Source: Dongibacter bovis (lineage in GTDB: Bacteria; Bacillota; Negativicutes; Selenomonadales; Selenomonadaceae). From it: a stretch of 64,000 bases of DNA. Location: contig CACWQW010000026.1 in NCBI GenBank assembly GCA_902763085.1, positions 1 through 64,000 on the forward strand, read 5' to 3'. The number at the start of each line of letters is the position of its first letter. Positions within the stretch are counted from its first letter, which is position 1. Both the position numbers and the translations under genes were made by a program. Positions 60,796-64,000 of this stretch are shown piece by piece. Under the pieces are notes generated by a model. The model made no database searches and was not told the origin of the DNA. It was given only the letters and a program-made list of their open reading frames with translations.

Positions 60796-61479
60796 CTACG
60801 CCGCTCTTTTCGCCGCGCGCCGCTCGTACCACCAGGCACCGGCGATGAGGAGAACGGCAAAGACAATGACGATGATGAGCCGCGTCGGGTCTTCCTGGTG
60901 CGTGATCGTGTCGTGGCCGATGATGGCTTCGATGCCCGTCGAGGGGAATTTGCCGACGAAGGAGGAGATGACGTAGTCGCGCAGGCTCATGGCGGAGAGG
61001 GCGCCGAGTGCGTTGAGCAGGATGCTCGGGAAGTAGGGCACCATGCGCGCGATGAGCATGACGACAAAGCCACGCTTGCCGCTGTACTTGTCGATGTTTG
61101 CGAGCGTCTTGTGCTTCGCGATGATCTTTTCCGCCGCGTCGCGGAAGAAGAATCGCAGCAGGAGGAAGCTCACGGTGACGCCGACGGTCTCGGCGGCGAC
61201 GGAGAGGAAGATGCCCCAGAAGATGCCGAAGATCAGCGTGTTCGCCGTCGAGAAGATGATGGCGGGCGGGAAGCCGAGCGCGTTGACGAAGAGCGTGAGC
61301 AGGAAGCTGAAGACCACCGCCTAGAGCGCCGTCTCCTCGATGTCACCGCGCGCGAGCAGCCCGCAGAGGTGCGGCAGGAACGCGGGGTTCGCGAGGTGGA
61401 TGATGAGGAAGAGCATGGCGATGGCGAGCGCCGCGACCACCTTGACCATGCCCATGGATTTCTTTTGCGGGGAGAACAA
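60796..61479 (-). pseudogene. TVP38/TMEM64 (VTT-domain) membrane protein with in-frame stop
   Basis: From TTG 61479 (GAAAGGAA upstream) the frame gives one helix (VKVVAALAIAMLFLIIHLAN) and reaches a TAG at 61321-61323, codon 53. Immediately after, the same frame continues as a normal SNARE-associated/VTT domain to 60796: FVNALGFPPAIIFSTANTLI, FGIFWGIFLSVAAETVG, ARMVPYFPSILLNALG, and SFVGKFPSTG. Total length with the stop ignored (about 228) is normal. A single nonsense mutation or base error explains it; restart at GTG 61317 lacks a ribosome site. Confidence 0.85.
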
Positions 61480-61697
61480 TGCACATCGTTCCTTTCGAGT
61501 GTTTGCTCCATTATATCATTTTCATCGTGTAGAAGAAATTCTTTACAATGCAAAGTGAAGCCCGCCTGCCTTCAGGGAATAGAAAAAGACCACGAGTAAT
61601 CCAGTGGATGTCCAACGGTGCTGCGGACAAATATTGTTCCTTTTTGAAAAACGTTTCATCGATAGACGACGAGCGGAAGAGCATCTGGCGGGATGGG

Positions 61698-61717
61698 TTG
61701 CGCTCTTGGGGATTTAC
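61698..61717 (+). repeat. Dispersed repeat, copy 3 (3' end only)
   Basis: Twenty bases ending GGGGATTTAC, the same as the 3' end of the 49182 element. Its TTGC could act as a -35 with TAGAAT 18 bases on, but this is weak. The rest of 61480-61765 holds a TATAAT (minus strand, 61510-61515) for the TVP38 gene and nothing else. Confidence 0.65.
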
Positions 61718-61765
61718 GTAGTAGAATAAAAATGGTATCTTGAAACCAAGAGGGGAGTCGAGCAC

Positions 61766-63037
61766 GTGAGGATGTGGGAGAGCTGGCGGCAGTGCCGCGG
61801 GACGCAGGCGATGGCGGCCGGCGCGCTCGTCGCGTTCCTCGTCGGCATGGAGGCGGCGCTCGCCGCGGCGCTCGCGGCGGAGGCCGGTGCGTATTTCCCC
61901 GCGGTCTACGTGCTCACGCTCGCGCTCTGCCTCATCGGCACGGTGCTCTTCGCGCGGCGCGGGCTCGCGCTCGCGTGTGCGCCAGACCTCGGCGTCTCGT
62001 GCTGGCTCCTCGCGCTCGTCGTGTTCTCGGGAGGCGTGACGCTGCCGCAGCTCTACGCGGGACTCCTCGCGGCGGGCGCGGTGCTCTTCCTGCTCGCGCG
62101 GCTCGGCGGGGCGGGGCGGATCGCGGACGCGTTCCCCACCTGCCTGCGCGAGGCGCTGCCGCTCGCGCTCGGTCTCCTGCTCCTGCTCTGGGGCGCGGAG
62201 CGGGGGCGGCTCTTGCTCCCTTCGCCCCTCCACCTCGTAATGCTCGGCGATTTCGCCGATCCGCTCGCGTATTTCAGCCTGCTCGGTCTCCTCACGCTGC
62301 TCGTCCTGCGCGCCGCGCGCGTGTCCGCGCTGCGCGCGGTGCTCGCGGCGTTCCTCGTGGTGGCGGTGTTCTCCTTTGCCGAGGGGTTCTGGATCGTGCC
62401 GTCCGCGCCATGCTACGTGCCGGAGGGGCTCGACCGGTCGGCGGGGCTCTTCCTGCGCGCCGGGGAGGGCGATGCGGCGGCGCTCGCGCAGCTCGCGGCA
62501 GCATTCCCCTGGCTCGTGGTCACGCTACTGCTCGCCGCGTGGGGGACGCAGGCAGCGCTCTTCTCGCGGCAGTTCCTCGCGCCGGTCGCGGCGCTCACCG
62601 CGCTCGCGGCGGGTGCGGGCGTGCTGCCGCTTGCGCCCGCGGCGTCCTCGGTGCTCGCGGGACGGGCGGGCGCGCGCGCGCCGCGCGCGTTCGCCATCGG
62701 TGCGGCGGCGGTTTTCTGTCTGCTGCTCTTCCTTTCGCCGCTCCTGCGCGAGGCCGTCTCGTTCCCCGCGATGCTCGTCGTGCTCGTGCTCTCGGCGGGT
62801 CTCCTGCTCGTGCGCCGCGCGCGCCTGCGCGAGGTGCGTCTCCTCGAGGAGCGCCTCGCGGTGCTCACGCTCGCACTGGTCGTGCCACTCACGCGCGACC
62901 TTGCGCTCGGACTCGGCCTCTCGCTCGTCACGTACGTGCTGCTGCGGCGGGCGGCGCGGCGGCCGGTGCCGCGCGCGACGTGCGTGCTCGCGACGCTCTT
63001 CGTCTTGCTCACCGTCTTTTCCGCCTGCCTGCTCTGA
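61766..63037 (+). CDS. Divergent NCS2/AzgA-like permease
   Basis: 423 residues, GTG start with AGGGGAG upstream, about twelve hydrophobic helices. AFPTCLREALPLALGLLLLL and LVMLGDFADPLAYFSLLGLL follow the pattern of AzgA/NCS2 xanthine-uracil permeases (IPxxLKxAIGxGIGLF; LGDLTxPxxLLALLGLL). The conserved N-terminal nucleobase motif and the Glu/Asn-rich signature of helix 8 are not evident. Composition is extremely Ala/Leu/Arg-rich. Transport of a nucleobase is only a suggestion; it may be a degenerate or neofunctionalised member. Confidence 0.6.
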   Translation: MRMWESWRQCRGTQAMAAGALVAFLVGMEAALAAALAAEAGAYFPAVYVLTLALCLIGTVLFARRGLALACAPDLGVSCWLLALVVFSGGVTLPQLYAGLLAAGAVLFLLARLGGAGRIADAFPTCLREALPLALGLLLLLWGAERGRLLLPSPLHLVMLGDFADPLAYFSLLGLLTLLVLRAARVSALRAVLAAFLVVAVFSFAEGFWIVPSAPCYVPEGLDRSAGLFLRAGEGDAAALAQLAAAFPWLVVTLLLAAWGTQAALFSRQFLAPVAALTALAAGAGVLPLAPAASSVLAGRAGARAPRAFAIGAAAVFCLLLFLSPLLREAVSFPAMLVVLVLSAGLLLVRRARLREVRLLEERLAVLTLALVVPLTRDLALGLGLSLVTYVLLRRAARRPVPRATCVLATLFVLLTVFSACLL

Positions 63038-63083
63038 TGAGCAGCGCGCGGTCTTGCTATGATTTCCTAAGGAGGACATCTTC

Positions 63084-63926
63084 ATGAGATTTGCTATCAA
63101 GCCTTCTTCCGCCTTCCTGATCGGGGCCCTCACGGGCGCATTTGTATTTTCGCTTCTATCTGGAGGGGTGGCTGCGGCGTCGCATCGCCTGCAGGCACCG
63201 GAGCCGCAGGTGGAAACGAAAGTGGAAATGCACGAGGGCGTGCGCGAGGTGCAGCAGCCGGCAGGGATCCGGCGTCAGGTCCGCCCGTCCTCGGGCGGCA
63301 CGACGCGCGCCGTGCCGCGCTCCCTGCATGAGCGCGTGCAGGAGATCCTCCATCCCGCGCAGCCGGAGCCGCAGATGATGCCGGTGCCGCAGTTCCAGGT
63401 GCCGAAGACCGTCTCGACGGAGGATGACTCTATCCTCGGCACGCCGCTCGCGAGTCAGGACCAGTGCGTGCGCTACCTCCTGCGCTACAACCCGGCACCG
63501 GCGATCTCCGTGACGCCGCAGCAGCTCGTTTCCTACTACTACGAGGAGGGCGCGCGCGAGGGCGTGCGCCCGGACGTCGCGTTCGCGCAGGCGCTCAAGG
63601 AGACGGGCTTTTTCCGCTACGGCGGCACGGTGACGCCGGACCAGAACAACTACTGCGGGCTCGGCACGACGAGCACGACGGTCAAGGGTGCGTATTTCGC
63701 GAGCTCGGAGCTCGGCGTTCGTGCGCATATCCAGCATCTGCTCGCCTATGCCTCGACGCGCCAGCCCATCGAGCCTGTCGTCGATCCGCGCTACGGCCTC
63801 GTGCGCTCGGTCTACGGCACGAGCACGCTCTCGCGCTGGGAGGACCTCAACGGCCGCTGGGCGGTGCCTGGCACGACGTACGGGCAGAGCATCCTCTCGA
63901 TGTTCCGCGCCATCTTGAGCGAGTGA
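63084..63926 (+). CDS. Secreted N-acetylglucosaminidase-domain protein
   Basis: 280 residues. A signal peptide or anchor (SSAFLIGALTGAFVFSLLSG) and a 100-residue Pro/Gln/Glu-rich linker precede a glucosaminidase domain from about residue 150 (SVTPQQLVSYYYEEGAREGV; ALKETGFFRYGGTVTPDQNN with the catalytic Glu; YCGLGTTSTT). It cleaves glycan strands of peptidoglycan, as in Bax/FlgJ/LytG relatives. AAGGAGG precedes the ATG. Confidence 0.9.
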   Translation: MRFAIKPSSAFLIGALTGAFVFSLLSGGVAAASHRLQAPEPQVETKVEMHEGVREVQQPAGIRRQVRPSSGGTTRAVPRSLHERVQEILHPAQPEPQMMPVPQFQVPKTVSTEDDSILGTPLASQDQCVRYLLRYNPAPAISVTPQQLVSYYYEEGAREGVRPDVAFAQALKETGFFRYGGTVTPDQNNYCGLGTTSTTVKGAYFASSELGVRAHIQHLLAYASTRQPIEPVVDPRYGLVRSVYGTSTLSRWEDLNGRWAVPGTTYGQSILSMFRAILSE

Positions 63927-64000
63927 GGCCGCGATGTTTCGGCGGCTGTATGATATGAGATAGAGATCACGAGGGGGAGCAGGTGCGGCTCCGGCATTGC
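63927..64000 (+). other. Window end, possible start of next gene
   Basis: GAGGGGGAGCAG precedes a GTG at 63982, which could begin a gene that runs off the window. Too short to identify. Confidence 0.25.

Overview
The window looks like chromosome from a motile, diderm, GC-rich Negativicute, most likely a Selenomonadaceae member (Selenomonas-like). This is inferred from the rpsB-tsf-pyrH-frr-uppS-cdsA-dxr-rseP-ispG-proS order, a flagellin, futalosine-type menaquinone genes, anaerobe-type ferredoxin and folate genes, and strong GC bias at third positions. No rRNA, tRNA, CRISPR array or intact transposase was recognised.

Layout. 1-9.8 kb is an accessory, decaying stretch: the end of a CstA-type peptide transporter, a RelE/RelB-like toxin-antitoxin pair, glucuronate isomerase, c-di-GMP (PilZ) and Rpn-family genes, a DUF134-NifX fusion, and several broken genes (two cation/dicarboxylate symporters, a gamma carbonic anhydrase, a small membrane protein tail, HigBA remnants). 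9.8-21.8 kb is the housekeeping operon for ribosome, translation, isoprenoid and phospholipid synthesis. It ends at proS, whose last codons have been displaced by an inserted acyltransferase gene flanked by a 40-bp direct repeat. 21.8-28.1 kb holds a flagellin with an embedded zinc metallopeptidase (flagellinolysin type) and, on the other strand, two tandem lipase/RTX-repeat genes. 28-37 kb has an HD-GYP protein, a solute-binding lipoprotein, an AlbA_2-type ATP-binding regulator with a large palindrome over its promoter, an FAD oxidoreductase, an ammonium channel fused to a PII domain behind an attenuator-like leader, and lysA. 37-49 kb carries topB, a DEAD-box helicase, a CNNM/CorC protein, an ABC-F ATPase with a short upstream peptide, a eukaryote-type hexokinase, rpoN and ndh. 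49-55.5 kb has repeats, a ZTP-like riboswitch that seems to have lost its gene, tatAC, two menaquinone genes, folD and a broken fhs. 55.6-64 kb has a metal P-type ATPase with an ArsR/SmtB-like operator, a Tat-exported phosphoesterase, a glycosyltransferase with a G9 tract that puts it out of frame (probable phase variation), a nonsense-interrupted TVP38 protein, a divergent NCS2/AzgA-like permease and a glucosaminidase.

Themes. Surface and motility functions (proteolytic flagellin, RTX lipases, acyltransferase, switchable glycosyltransferase, c-di-GMP proteins) cluster loosely. One-carbon metabolism (riboswitch, folD, fhs) sits together but is damaged. At least four genes carry internal deletions of tens to about 130 bp and others carry nonsense or frameshift lesions. 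Either this genome is actively losing genes or the assembly has recurring small deletions; read-level checks would separate the two. All identifications come from reading the translated sequence, without database searches.
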